The notes under the pieces: model-generated
Seen by the model: the letters and a program-made list of their open reading frames with translations, nothing else
Databases searched by the model: none
Told to the model about the DNA's origin: nothing
In this document: positions 1-9,101 of the stretch, piece after piece
Layout of the letters: the number at the start of each line of letters is the position of its first letter
How positions within the stretch are numbered: position 1 is the first letter of the stretch
Position numbers and translations under genes: made by a program
NCBI GenBank assembly: GCA_963729325.1
Contig: CAVSNS010000049.1
Span: 1 to 64,000, forward strand
Source of the DNA: JABCYV01 sp963729325
Lineage (GTDB): Bacteria > Acidobacteriota > Terriglobia > Terriglobales > Acidobacteriaceae
Direction: 5' to 3'
Length of the DNA: 64,000 nucleotides

Positions 1-95
1 GAATAACTACCACTCTGGGCAAAAGCTAGATGATGGACACCCAATGCGACGGCCAAAATCGCGAACAAAAATCCGACAGTCGTTATCTTTTTCAT
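1..95 (-). CDS. Exported protein, N-terminal part only
   Basis: Only the first 31 codons lie in the window; the gene continues beyond base 1. The ATG at 95-93 is preceded by a purine-rich GGGGAGTG ribosome binding site. The peptide begins with a classic signal sequence: MKK, a hydrophobic stretch, then a probable AFA cleavage site before Gln-Ser. It lies in the same direction as the next exported protein (211-801) and starts with a similar MKK signal, so the two may be related or co-expressed. The mature function cannot be judged from this fragment. Confidence 0.6.
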   Translation of the reverse strand, partial: MKKITTVGFLFAILAVALGVHHLAFAQSGSY

Positions 96-210
96 GCCGC
101 ACTCCCCTAATCAAAGCCCACTGTTAACTATGAAAATGGGGCCGCCGAATTTGTGCTCGGCGGCCCGTACACGGCAAGGCATTTCAGTTGCACGTTCTAG
201 CAGTTAAGCC

Positions 211-801
211 TTAGAACGCGTAGTCTTCCGCACCGCAATAGCAGGTACCGCGACCGCTGCCCAGAACGATCTCGAACGAGCAGAACTGCTGCAAGCCGGC
301 TAGTTCAGCCGCCGAGAGGTTCGCATCGTGCAACTCGGTCTCGGTGATCGCGTAGCCAGAAGTTGCTCTCTGGATATGCGTGGCCCAACCCCGGATTCCA
401 GCCGTGGCGGCGCCCTTGGTGGGATCACAATAGCCGGAATTTTGAGTCGTCGAAACCACCTTAATCACGCCGCGGTGGTTCACGAATGAGGTCAGAGAAT
501 TCGCCAACAGGTAACGGTTGACGGATTCTGAAATAAGGCCGTCGGCGGTTACCGGGCAGCTGCAGCACTCCTGCATCTCCTGGCTATCGTCGAACACGTA
601 GAACGCCGCACAGAGGGTGCCCCCGGTGTCGCCGTCGTTGATGACCCGCACTGTGGCATCCGGCGCGCCCGTAGTATTCGCGTTCGAATAATACGTGACA
701 GCGTAGGTGCTATTGTCTTGCGCCACCGCGGTTCCCGAGACCACTCCCAGCACGAGGGCAATGGCCAGAATAGACAGAATGGTACACACTACTTTCTTCA
801 T
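211..801 (-). CDS. Small exported cysteine-rich protein of unknown function
   Basis: A 196-residue protein with a clear signal peptide (residues 1 to about 27, ending AVA before Gln). A strong AGGAGG site lies 7-8 bases before the ATG. The mature part holds a conspicuous C-C-S-C-P motif near residue 80 and further cysteines at the C-terminus (Gly-Thr-Cys-Tyr-Cys-Gly), which suggests disulfides or metal binding outside the cytoplasm. The middle contains a V-x-N-x-G-D-x-G-G-x-L-C-A-A-F-Y-V-F stretch that looks like a beta-rich fold. I do not recognise a named family. Similar secreted proteins occur in Acidobacteria (my recollection, not checked). Confidence 0.7.
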   Translation of the reverse strand: MKKVVCTILSILAIALVLGVVSGTAVAQDNSTYAVTYYSNANTTGAPDATVRVINDGDTGGTLCAAFYVFDDSQEMQECCSCPVTADGLISESVNRYLLANSLTSFVNHRGVIKVVSTTQNSGYCDPTKGAATAGIRGWATHIQRATSGYAITETELHDANLSAAELAGLQQFCSFEIVLGSGRGTCYCGAEDYAF

Positions 802-1273
802 GAAGAATCCTCCTAGTTTGGGCGCTGCAGGCTGGGGAGAGTCAGCTAAGGGGGCGCGCTGGGGGGGCTTTATCGCGTCGTAGGATCTTTACAACTACCT
901 ACGTAGCCTAGTCGGAGTCACTAGACCTTAAAAGTTAATCTAATGGTTTAGTTGCTTCGTACCATTGCATTTGCGGGCTATCTGAGCTAGATTCGCTCCA
1001 TTGATGATCCTACCTCTGCCGAATCCCCCTTCGGCTCGCCCCGTTAAACGAAGATAAGCGAGATCGCTAAGCAGGTGCGTCGCAGCCGCGATACCGCCTA
1101 GTATCCAAACAACTACGATGCCTTGAGCCAAAGGCGGATTCAGTTTTTTGGCCGTCATATATGTCGTGTCGCGATATGTATAGATGTTTATAGATATGTA
1201 TTAGATGCTGTGCGCCGGCATCCTCGTTCCCGTTGGCCGCATCTTGTTAAGTAGGGACCGAGGAGAACGGCGA
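802..1273. other. Intergenic region with AT-rich repeats and a doubtful small ORF
   Basis: No convincing gene. A 72-codon minus-strand frame (1158-940) has one possible membrane segment but no ribosome binding site. Just beyond it (about 1160-1205) is an AT-rich stretch with repeated ATATGTA-like words, which may be promoter DNA for the plus-strand gene that follows. Confidence 0.3.
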
Positions 1274-1765
1274 ATGTTAGGGTTGAGACTGGTACACCTC
1301 ATCGAAGGGCACTCCGAGGAATTGGCACAGGAGTTAACTCGGCAGCTCCGAGAATCGGAGCGTACGCGTGAATTTCGGAAGATCCCGCCCGAGGAACTGC
1401 ACCGAGCAGTGATTGAGGTTTATCGCAACTTGGGGGAGTGGCTACTGCAAAAGAGCGAGGCCGATATCGGGGAGCGGTTCCGAGCAATCGCCGCGCGCCG
1501 GGCATCCCAGGGAGTCCGCCTGTCTGAGTTTGTATGGGCGTTGGTGATCAGCCGTAATCATTTATGGCATTTCCTGCAGCGAGAGGCTTTTGTCGACAAC
1601 ATCGTGGAACTCTTCGGCGAATTGGAATTACAGAAGATGCTCAACCAGTTCTTCGATCGCGCAGTCTACTACGCAACACTGGGTTACGAGGAGACCGAAG
1701 AGCGAGACAGCAACCGAAGCGCTGACAAAGAACGCTTGGTTGTGGGAACGGCACGACCGGCTTGA
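1274..1765 (+). CDS. RsbRD N-terminal-like sensor domain protein
   Basis: A 163-residue cytoplasmic all-helical protein. The start chosen is ATG 1274, with AGGAGA eight bases upstream; an upstream in-frame ATG at 1205 lacks such a site. The pattern (helix with L-V-x-L-I-E-x-H, then L-x-x-W-L, R-F-x-x-I-A-x-x-R-x-x-Q-G-V-x-L-S-E-F-V-W-A-L, then an H-L-W-x-F-L-Q helix) resembles the RsbRD N-terminal regulatory domain found in RsbR co-antagonists and many acidobacterial signalling proteins. No STAS, kinase or DNA-binding domain follows, so it is a stand-alone sensor-like domain. Ligand unknown. Family assignment is from memory of the motif. Confidence 0.6.
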   Translation: MLGLRLVHLIEGHSEELAQELTRQLRESERTREFRKIPPEELHRAVIEVYRNLGEWLLQKSEADIGERFRAIAARRASQGVRLSEFVWALVISRNHLWHFLQREAFVDNIVELFGELELQKMLNQFFDRAVYYATLGYEETEERDSNRSADKERLVVGTARPA

Positions 1766-1798
1766 AACAAGCGCGAGCCGAATAAGAGAAGTTCGACG

Positions 1799-2851
1799 CT
1801 AGTCTCGCTTGGCCCCGGCGTAGTATCCAGTGCGCGCCTGGATCTTATAGTCTTTGTTTTTAGTATGGATTTCCACTTTGCGGAAGGTGCCGTCCTGGGA
1901 CGTATTGGTCGGCGTATAGCCAATGTTGTATTGACTGCGTAGCTCCAGGGCAATCTGATCGAAGGCCTGCTTCAGTTTCTCCGGCTTGTTCCCCACATCA
2001 ATGACTCGGCCGCCGGTTTCCTGGGTAAGTTTCTTCATTTCGCCTTCGCCGGAGTAGCCGAAACCGCCGTAGAAGCCGCGGTCCGCGCACAACAACACAT
2101 AGACGATGCTGTCCGATTTCTGCGCCGCTTCGACCGCATCCTTGAGTTTGAGCTGGCTTCCCTGGTCTTCCCCGTCCGTCAGGAGGATCATGGCTTTGCG
2201 TCCGACCTGTTGTGCCAGCTCATCGTGGGAAGCGAGGTAAACCGCGTCATAGAGTAAGGTACCGCGCGGATTACTTGTCGGCACGGGTCCTCCGCCCATG
2301 CCTGGAATACCGGCTCCGCTGCCGCCCCCAGTATTAATCTTCGCGCTGTTAAGCGCCGCCTTGAGTAGACGCGGGGAGTTGGTGAAATCTTGGAGCAGAT
2401 CCACATTCACGTCGAAGCCGAGTACGAAGGCCATATCCTTCTCGCGCAGGATCTGGGAGAGAAACGCGCCTCCGATTTCTTTCTCCATGTCCAACACGCG
2501 CTGCTGACTTCCGCTGGAATCGATCAGGATGCCGAGAGTAAGCGGTAGATTGGATTCCGCCGTGAAGTACTTGATGGTCTGCGGCTTGGAATCCTCGAGG
2601 ATTTCGAATTCGTCTTTGGGCAGACTCGGGATCAATCCCCCCTTCTTGTCCTTGACATTGAAAAATAGCTGGACCACGTTGACATTGACTTTCAGCGTGC
2701 TAATCGACTGGTCTTCCGCCTGATCTTGCGCCGGGCTCTGGTCGGGGGTGACGAGCCGGGGCATTTCCTGCGCTTGAGAGAGAACGGAGGCGGACAGACA
2801 GGCGATGAGCAGGAGACCAGCAAAGGATTGAAAGACAGGGACTTTGGGCAT
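1799..2851 (-). CDS. Exported VWFA-related protein with intact MIDAS
   Basis: A 350-residue protein with a signal peptide (about residues 1-27). A proline/glutamine-rich spacer is followed by the short beta domain typical of VWFA-related acidobacterial proteins (V-x-V-x-V-V-Q-L-F-F-N-V-x-D-K-K-G, then D-E-F-E-I-L-E-D). The von Willebrand A domain begins at about residue 104, with the metal-ion-dependent adhesion motif D-S-S-G-S at 111-115. A glycine-rich insert follows (about 175-195), then L-L-T-D-G-E-D-Q-G as the later metal-site strand. The protein is probably periplasmic or surface-bound and binds ligands through the divalent metal. It is transcribed divergently from a second VWFA protein at 2968, suggesting a duplicated pair. 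Confidence 0.85.
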   Translation of the reverse strand: MPKVPVFQSFAGLLLIACLSASVLSQAQEMPRLVTPDQSPAQDQAEDQSISTLKVNVNVVQLFFNVKDKKGGLIPSLPKDEFEILEDSKPQTIKYFTAESNLPLTLGILIDSSGSQQRVLDMEKEIGGAFLSQILREKDMAFVLGFDVNVDLLQDFTNSPRLLKAALNSAKINTGGGSGAGIPGMGGGPVPTSNPRGTLLYDAVYLASHDELAQQVGRKAMILLTDGEDQGSQLKLKDAVEAAQKSDSIVYVLLCADRGFYGGFGYSGEGEMKKLTQETGGRVIDVGNKPEKLKQAFDQIALELRSQYNIGYTPTNTSQDGTFRKVEIHTKNKDYKIQARTGYYAGAKRD

Positions 2852-2967
2852 CAGAAGTATTCTCTCGCGCTTTTTGTTAGTCTATTCCTCTAGCGTTAGA
2901 TGCACCAAGTCGGCGGTCTCAGCATCCGAAATTAGACGCAGTTGTTGGGAGCAGGGGAGGATACCCG

Positions 2968-4303
2968 GTGTTAGCAGTAATCCGGAATCGAGGGTGGAGA
3001 GCCTGGCTAAGGGTGGTAGCTTTTTGCTCGGTTCTATGCCTGATCTCCGCGATCGGTCATAGCCCAACAGCAGGATCCGGCAAAGCAAGAGCCTCCACAA
3101 CCGGATATCCCGGATGCGCCTTCGGCCACGCGACCGGTACCACAGTTCCCAAACACTCCGCCCGAGGCTACACCGGAGCCCGCGCCACCTCCAAACCAAG
3201 CGCCACCTGGCGAAAGCACGCCTTCAGGCGGCCCGGCACCCACGCCGGAGAATACAAGCTCGGCGCCTCCGTTCAACATCAAGACCGTGCCACCCGGAAC
3301 GGCGGCGGAGCCGACGGGCCCGAATGAGGGGCTCTATAAATTTGTGGTTCCGGTGAACGATGTGCTGGTCCCGGTGCGAGTGACCGACCAGGCGGGCCAC
3401 CTGGTTAGTGGATTGTTCTCCAGGGACTTTTCGGTTTTTGAAGATGGCCAGAAGCAGAAACTGAATTTCTTTACCAGCGATCCGTTCGCGCTGTCGGCCG
3501 CTGTGATCTTTGACCTGGGGATGCCGGACGTTGCCGTGCAGAAGGTCAACCAGACGTTTCCCGCGCTGGAAGCGGCGTTCAGTGGGTTTGATGAGGTCTC
3601 GATTTATACCTATAGCAGCAATGTCGCCCGAGTGGCGGACTTCACCGCCGTGGGCAAGAAATTGACCGACGTGCTGAACGAACTGAAAATGGTGCGAGGC
3701 CGGAACAATGGTCCGTCCGTGCTGAGCGGTCCGCTGGCTCCGCAAGGGCCGATCGTGAACGGGCGTCCCCTCGATCCCAGCGCGCCGACAGTGGTGACCC
3801 CCGCCAAGGAGTCTCATGTGCTGAACGATGCAATCTTGGCGGCGGCCATGGATTTGAGTAAACGTGAGCGCACCCGCCGCAAAATTATTTTCATCATCAG
3901 CGATGGACGTGAATACCGCAGCGACGCTAGCTATCGCGACGTGTTGCGGGTGCTGCTTTCGAATGGGATTTTGGTCTACGGCATAGGAGTGGAGTCAGCA
4001 GCGATCCCCGGTTACAACAAGATATCAAAGCTGCATTTGCCGCTACAGGGTTATAGCGACATCCTTCCCAAATATGCCAACGCTACCGGGGGCGAAATCT
4101 TCACCGAATTCTCCCGTGATGCGATCGAGAGCGCGTACGCCCGTGCCGTGGGCGATGCCCGAAACCTTTACACGGTCGGCTATGCGACCCGCGCCACCCC
4201 CAGCAGCACTTATCGGCAGATCGAAGTCAAGGTCGCGCGTCCCGATCTGAAGGTGTATGCCAAGGACGGATATTACCCGGCACCCGCGCCACCGAGGCAT
4301 TAA
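2968..4303 (+). CDS. Exported VWFA-related protein, frameshifted near 3041-3066
   Basis: The signal peptide and mature part lie in different frames. GTG 2968, with GGGAGG just upstream, opens a frame encoding a signal peptide (W-R-A-W-L-R-V-V-A-F-C-S-V-L-C-L-I-S-A). From about 3062 the adjacent frame encodes A-Q-Q-Q-D, a long proline-rich linker, and the VWFA domain through to 4303. The full span is 3n+1 bases, consistent with one extra base. In the VWFA part the MIDAS motif is degenerate (D-L-G-M-P instead of D-x-S-x-S, near 3513-3527), although the later I-S-D-G-R-E strand is kept, so metal-dependent binding may be lost. It is the divergent neighbour and probable paralogue of 1799-2851. If read without correction, translation could restart at GTG 3287. 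Confidence 0.75.
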
Positions 4304-4469
4304 GTCCTTCTGCCAGTGGTTCTTGAAGCCGCGGGGATTGCGGCCAGTAACCAGAGTAACCTGCCGGTAAAGCCGAACCCTGTGGTATAAAACCAGCAGC
4401 ACCAAGCCAAATCCTGAATGCGGGGGCGGTCGGCGAATCGACTGCGCCGCCGCTGTTTTGAGGAAAGTC

Positions 4470-5057
4470 TTGAGTTTCATCAATTTTGCCGCCCGCGAGA
4501 TCAATTGCAAGATCGTCTACTATGGCGCCGGACTAGGCGGCAAGACGACCAACCTGCAGTTCATCTATCAGAAGACCGCCGAACAGCAGAAGGGAAAGAT
4601 GATTTCGCTGGCCACGGAGACGGAGCGCACTCTGTTCTTCGACTTCTTGCCGCTGGATCTGGGCTCGGTGCGCGGCTTCAAGACTCGCATCCACCTTTAC
4701 ACGGTTCCCGGCCAGGTGTTCTATGACGCCAGCCGTAAGCTGATCCTGCGCGGGGTCGATGGCATCGTCTTCGTCGCCGATTCGCAGGAAGAGCGCATGG
4801 ACGCCAACGTCGAAGCGCTCGAAAACCTGATGGCCAACCTCAAGGAGCATGGCTACGATTTCCACAAGATTCCCTACGTGCTGCAACTCAACAAACGCGA
4901 CCTGCCCAATGTTCTGCCGGCCGAGAACCTAGCCAAAGAGCTACGGCGGAAAAATGAGCCGGTGATCGAAGCTGTGGCCTTCCAGGGCCCGGGCGTGTTC
5001 GAGACGCTGAAGGAAATCGCCCGGCAAGTGCTGACGGAATTGAAGCAGGGAGGATAA
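4470..5057 (+). CDS. mglA: MglA-type small Ras-like GTPase
   Basis: A 195-residue GTPase, the usual MglA length. The start chosen is TTG 4470, giving M-S-F-I-N-F-A-A-R-E-I-N-C-K-I-V-Y-Y-G as in MglA proteins, with GAGGAAAG upstream. An upstream TTG at 4458 is less likely. Motifs: P-loop G-A-G-L-G-G-K-T-T near residues 19-27, the MglA-typical switch/PM region D-F-L-P-L-D-L-G-S-V-R-G, and Q-L-N-K-R-D for guanine recognition. In Myxococcus and Thermus, MglA governs cell polarity and type IV pilus motility with the GAP MglB. No mglB is next to this gene, although pilT lies 8 kb away. Related stand-alone GTPases exist with other roles, so the motility role is inferred. Confidence 0.85.
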   Translation: MSFINFAAREINCKIVYYGAGLGGKTTNLQFIYQKTAEQQKGKMISLATETERTLFFDFLPLDLGSVRGFKTRIHLYTVPGQVFYDASRKLILRGVDGIVFVADSQEERMDANVEALENLMANLKEHGYDFHKIPYVLQLNKRDLPNVLPAENLAKELRRKNEPVIEAVAFQGPGVFETLKEIARQVLTELKQGG

Positions 5058-5062
5058 AACCG

Positions 5063-5118
5063 ACCTCAGACTTCGGACCTCAGACTTCGGACCTCAGGCT
5101 TCGGGCCTCAGTCTTCAG
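5063..5118. repeat. Four tandem 14-bp repeats
   Basis: The unit ACCTCAGACTTCGG occurs twice perfectly (5063-5076, 5077-5090), then with one change (5091-5104) and with several changes (5105-5118). It sits between the mglA stop and the terminator of the converging gene. Confidence 0.8.
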
Positions 5119-5140
5119 AATTCGCCTCCACTGGAAGAAC

Positions 5141-5166
5141 AAAAAAAGCGCCAGTTCCCCGGCGCT
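5141..5166 (-). terminator. Rho-independent terminator for the AAA+ gene
   Basis: Reading the minus strand, AGCGCC (5166-5161) pairs with GGCGCT (5152-5147) across an 8-base loop, followed by seven T (seven A at 5141-5147 on plus). It lies 26 bases after the stop of the minus-strand gene 5192-6355. Confidence 0.85.
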
Positions 5167-5191
5167 TCTAGTTTCCAGCATTTCAAAGAAC

Positions 5192-6355
5192 CTACTTGCT
5201 GTCGGTGGTTCCGGTGGCGCCTAGCTCGCGGCGAGAAGCAACCGGTCGTGCGGTACGAGCTGACATTGGAAGCACTCCGGCAGCCGCGCCATAACGCTCC
5301 AGGAGCATGGGGACCATCGCGTTCTCCGCTTCCTTCACGAAAGTGAGCCTGCCGTCCGCGCTCATGTCGATGCGGATAAAGTCTCCCAGTTTGACCTGGC
5401 TGGTAGCCACCAGATTGGCCAATTGAAAGACGATGTGACGCTCGATGGCACGTTTCAAGTGCCGCGCTCCGTACTTCGGATCAGTGCCTTCGTGCAAAAG
5501 AAAACTCTTCACCTTGGGAGTGCAACTGAAGACGAACTGGTTCGCGGCCGCAGCCATCAGAATGCGTTGCTGCACCATCCCCAATTCAATCTCCAGAATT
5601 TGCTCCAGGTGCTCCGAACGCAGGGTGCGGAACACCACCGCCTTGTCAATGCGGTTCATGAATTCAGGGCTGAACTTACGCCGGGCCGCGTCGACCGCCG
5701 TGCGATTGATTTTCTCATCCAGACTCGAATCTACTTCGGTGGGCCGCTGGGCAAATCCCAGGCCGCCGTCAACCAGATTGCTCATCTCGCTGGCGCCCAG
5801 GTTCGAGGTCATAATGATGATGCACTGTGACAAGTCCACGCGGCGGTTATCACCCAAGGTCAAGGTTGCTTTATCCAGGATGCCGAGCAGCAACTGCCAA
5901 AGCGCGTCGGAAGCTTTTTCGATTTCGTCAAACAACAAAATCGATAGCTTGAGTTTCTCCGTGTGCCACTGATTCAACGCCTCTTGGGTGAGCAGGGGAT
6001 GGGTCTCACGATGCCCAAGATATCCCGGAGGCGAACCGATCAGCTTTGCGATCTCATGCGAATGCTGGAACTCGGCGCAATCGATCTTGATGCAGGCGCG
6101 CGCGTCGCCGAATAGAGCCTCGGCCATCGCTTCCACCACGCGGGTCTTTCCCGAACCCGTGGGTCCAAGGAACAGGAGGTTGCCCACCGGACGACCGGGA
6201 GGATTTAGTCCCGCCAGGAACATCTGGTAGATCTCCACCACTTTTTCGACGGCCTGATCCTGTCCGACAATGCGACGGCGGAGAGCGCCTTCGAATTCCT
6301 TGGCATCACTGCTGCGGCGGGTTGGGTCCAGCATAGCGTTGAGGACGTTTTTCAT
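5192..6355 (-). CDS. Stand-alone Clp/Hsp100-type AAA+ ATPase
   Basis: A 387-residue protein that is essentially one AAA+ module of the ClpA/ClpB D2 class. Walker A G-P-T-G-S-G-K-T at 64-71, pore-loop type S-P-P-G-Y-L-G at 108-114, Walker B I-L-L-F-D-E-I-E-K near 139-147, sensor 1 M-T-S-N-L-G, arginine-finger region F-M-N-R-I-D-K, and sensor 2 G-A-R-H-L-K-R-A-I. A C-terminal D2-small domain is present. There is no ClpX zinc-binding domain, no ClpA/B N domain and no D1 module, so it is neither ClpX nor a full ClpB. It probably remodels or unfolds proteins as a ring; partners are unknown. The last 40 residues are low-complexity. A good terminator follows at 5141-5166. Confidence 0.75.
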   Translation of the reverse strand: MKNVLNAMLDPTRRSSDAKEFEGALRRRIVGQDQAVEKVVEIYQMFLAGLNPPGRPVGNLLFLGPTGSGKTRVVEAMAEALFGDARACIKIDCAEFQHSHEIAKLIGSPPGYLGHRETHPLLTQEALNQWHTEKLKLSILLFDEIEKASDALWQLLLGILDKATLTLGDNRRVDLSQCIIIMTSNLGASEMSNLVDGGLGFAQRPTEVDSSLDEKINRTAVDAARRKFSPEFMNRIDKAVVFRTLRSEHLEQILEIELGMVQQRILMAAAANQFVFSCTPKVKSFLLHEGTDPKYGARHLKRAIERHIVFQLANLVATSQVKLGDFIRIDMSADGRLTFVKEAENAMVPMLLERYGAAAGVLPMSARTARPVASRRELGATGTTDSK

Positions 6356-6725
6356 AGGGTCTTGGCCCTTTCCTTTCTTGGGCCCTTATTGCTGCCTGGG
6401 AGAACGGGTCAATCGACTACCGCGGGCGACAAATTTTGTCATTCTCCTTTATCGCCGTCGCTTGGTTGCTGCAAATGACTCGCCATCCTGTTTCGAACTG
6501 CCCATCACCAATTTCCTATAAGTCTTAGATGCATATAGGGACAAAGAAGAGACACCCTAGGTTCGGCGGCGAAATCCGGTAAAGAGAAATAGTTTGCGTA
6601 TCCTGGAATCTTCTTTGGCGCAGTGACGGAAATGCGGAACTCACCGTCTGGGGCTGACCCGACGTAACCTAGCCCGCGAATTCGCTCCCCGCTAGCATCC
6701 GTGAAACAGCATCACGGAGAATCTC
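6356..6725. other. Divergent intergenic region, 370 bases
   Basis: Separates the minus-strand AAA+ gene from the plus-strand LysM/hydrolase gene, so both promoters should lie here. I see no ORF with a ribosome binding site, no strong hairpin and no repeat family member. Confidence 0.4.
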
Positions 6726-8193
6726 TTGCGCCGTCTGGGCCCCTTTTGCTTCGCCATTATCTACTGCCTGAGTTTAACTTTCATTGTCTGGTGTATCGTG
6801 GGCGTCCCTTCCGCGGCCGCTCAGTCTGCGCAGAAACCGCAGCTTCTGCGCACGACGAAGACCACCATTCCGGCTAGTCCAAAAGCATTGGAGCCACCTG
6901 CGCTGGTTCCGGTAGCTCCACCGGGGAGCGCACTGTATGTAGCCAAGCGGGGAGACAGTATTCCCTTGGTAGCGCGCCATTATATTTCTCAGACTTCCTA
7001 TCTGACTTCCAGCGAGCTGACGGAGGCGATCCGTAAAGCGAACAACGATCTGCACGGCAGCTTCTTGAAGGCCGGCCAGCCAGTCGTGATTCCCGGCATT
7101 CTGGCGATTCCGATCGTTGAGAAATCGGTTCCGGTTGCATCCGACTTTGAAGTTCGGGCAGTGTATTTGACTGGTGTGATGGCGGACAGCGATCGCGGCT
7201 TGCGCATCATCCGCCGCTGGCGCGAATTGGGCGGCAATGCCGTGGTCTTTGACGTGAAGGACAGCGACGGAGTAATCAACATTCCTTTCGATCACGCTCT
7301 CGCGGGTGGACCCAGGCCGGTGATTCGCGATCTGCCCAAATTCACACGATTTCTGCATTCTCAGGGCATGCACGCCATCGCTCGAGTAGCTATTTTTCGC
7401 GACCAGCGGTTAGTGACGGCGCATCCGGAGCTGGCCGTGAAGTCACGAAAGAGCGGTCAGCCGTGGCGGGAGAACGGGAAACTGGTCTGGACCGACCCCT
7501 CGCAGCCCAAGGTGCAGGAATATGACATCGCGCTGGCCAAGAAGGCGGCTGAGTCGGGCGCGGACGAAATTCAGTTTGACTATGTTCGCTTTCCCGCGGA
7601 AGGTGATCAGAAGGATGCCAGCTTTCGTGTTCCAGACTGCGCATCCCGAGTGGCATCGCAGCGACGTGATTAGCGACTTCCTGAAACATGCTTATGCCGA
7701 ATTACACCCGACGGGTGTGTTGTTGTCGCTGGACGTGTTCGGCATCATGGCTTGGCAGCGTCCGGTGGACTTGGCGCATACAGGCCAGGACATCGTGCGC
7801 ATGGCGAAATATTGCGACGTGCTTTCGCCCATGATCTATCCCTCGCACTTCTTCGGCATGGACGGAATCGCTCGTCCCGGAGATGCGCCTGAGCACTTTA
7901 TTGGTGAATCCATGGAACGGTTCGAGAAGATTACCGAGGGCAGCGGCGTGGTGATTCGTCCCTGGCTGCAGGCCTTCCGCTGGCGCACCCGAACCTACTC
8001 GCCGAAATACATTGAGACGCAGGTACTGACCGCGAAAAACAAGGGCGGCATCGGCTTTTTGTTCTGGAATGCCGCCAATGACTACAGCAAACCGTTTCTT
8101 GCCATGCCGGAGATGCGTGCCGTCAAAGGGCAGTATCTGCGCGGGGATGAGCTGCCGGTCCAGGCGAGACTGGCCCCCACCACCACAAACTGA
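6726..8193 (+). CDS. LysM-like / putative glycoside hydrolase protein, frameshifted near 7620-7635
   Basis: The span is 3n+1 bases. TTG 6726, with GGAGA five bases before, opens the first frame: a signal or anchor segment (about residues 8-28), a proline-rich linker, a LysM-like domain (A-L-Y-V-A-K-R-G-D-S-I to P-V-V-I-P-G-I, roughly residues 70-125), then the start of a TIM-barrel domain (F-E-V-R-A-V-Y-L-T-G, N-A-V-V-F-D-V-K-D, I-Q-F-D-Y-V-R-F-P-A-E-G). After about 7625 the barrel continues in another frame (H-P-E-W-H-R-S-D-V-I through L-S-P-M-I-Y-P-S-H-F and G-F-L-F-W-N-A) to 8193. This matches the putative glycosyl hydrolase family once called DUF4015. It probably acts on cell-wall or exported polysaccharide; substrate unknown. 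Confidence 0.8.
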
Positions 8194-8286
8194 AATCCGC
8201 TCCACTCAAGATGAGCTGGGCACGGCGACAGGTTTTGAGGCCTGCCGCGTGCCGGAGTTTCTTGAAGGTGGTCTCTCTGGGTCAGT

Positions 8287-8913
8287 TCAGTTCTGAAACA
8301 AACTTCTCGCTGCTGTATCCGGGGTGATCCGGGTTGCGCTCAGCAGACCCTTGATGCGAACGAGAACCTTTCCCGCCGAATTGTACTGGACAATCACGAA
8401 CGTCCCCACAAAAGTGCTTCCGTCAGAACTCAGGATGACGTTCTCCCGGACGTTGGCCGGGCCGAGCGGATTGTTCGGGTCGGTATTGGGGTCCCAACTG
8501 ATGGCAAAGTGATTGAGTTTATACCTCAAGAGACCCAGCTTCTTCCACACTCCCAGACAGAAACTTTGTGTAGCGGGGTTGCGTGACGAATTCATGATCT
8601 CCGTGCCGTCGTTGTGCCACTGGACAAATGCGTTATCTATGACCGTGCCGTCTGGCGGCAGTCCAGGGCCGACGTTGCCTTTTGCAGTGAAGGTCACTCT
8701 CCATAAGCCAACGATGGGGTCGTCACCGTAGTCGGCGATCAGCCGCAGCGAGCCTGATTCATCGCCCTGCCCTTGCCAGGATTGACGATGGAGCGATGCA
8801 CCCGGCATGATCTGTTGCAGGTTTCCGCACGCGGCGTTGGCGGTTGCGGTGAGGAAAGTGCCGATCAGAGCGGTTGCGAGAACTGCCGAGAACTTCCTGA
8901 ATGTTGTTTTCAT
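8287..8913 (-). CDS. Exported protein of unknown function
   Basis: A 208-residue protein. The start chosen is ATG 8913, preceded by AAAGGAGA at the right distance; a longer frame upstream has no such site. The signal peptide ends T-A-N-A before Ala-Cys-Gly. The mature part is short and beta-rich (V-G-L-W-R-V-T-F-T-A, D-N-A-F-V-Q-W-H-N-D-G-T-E, G-T-F-V-I-V-Q-Y) with two cysteines. The pattern resembles a family of small acidobacterial secreted proteins, but I cannot name a function. It is divergent from the membrane regulator gene at 9102, which could control it. Confidence 0.7.
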   Translation of the reverse strand: MKTTFRKFSAVLATALIGTFLTATANAACGNLQQIMPGASLHRQSWQGQGDESGSLRLIADYGDDPIVGLWRVTFTAKGNVGPGLPPDGTVIDNAFVQWHNDGTEIMNSSRNPATQSFCLGVWKKLGLLRYKLNHFAISWDPNTDPNNPLGPANVRENVILSSDGSTFVGTFVIVQYNSAGKVLVRIKGLLSATRITPDTAARSLFQN

Positions 8914-9101
8914 ACAATCTCCTTTGAAAGAGCCAAGCGTCCGGAGTGGCATGCTGCCGTGGACTGGCAGATTCGCACAAGGAACGGGAGATGAAACTTG
9001 GGTAAAGAATCGGTAAAGCCGTAAGTGATTGAGCCGGCAGATAGTTCAGCAACTACGCCCTGAACAATGCTATAGTTTGCTCCCCCGTCGGTGAGGTCGT
9101 C

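Noticed and set aside
940..1158. 72-codon minus-strand ORF
   Set aside because: No ribosome binding site, odd composition and no recognisable features beyond one hydrophobic stretch.
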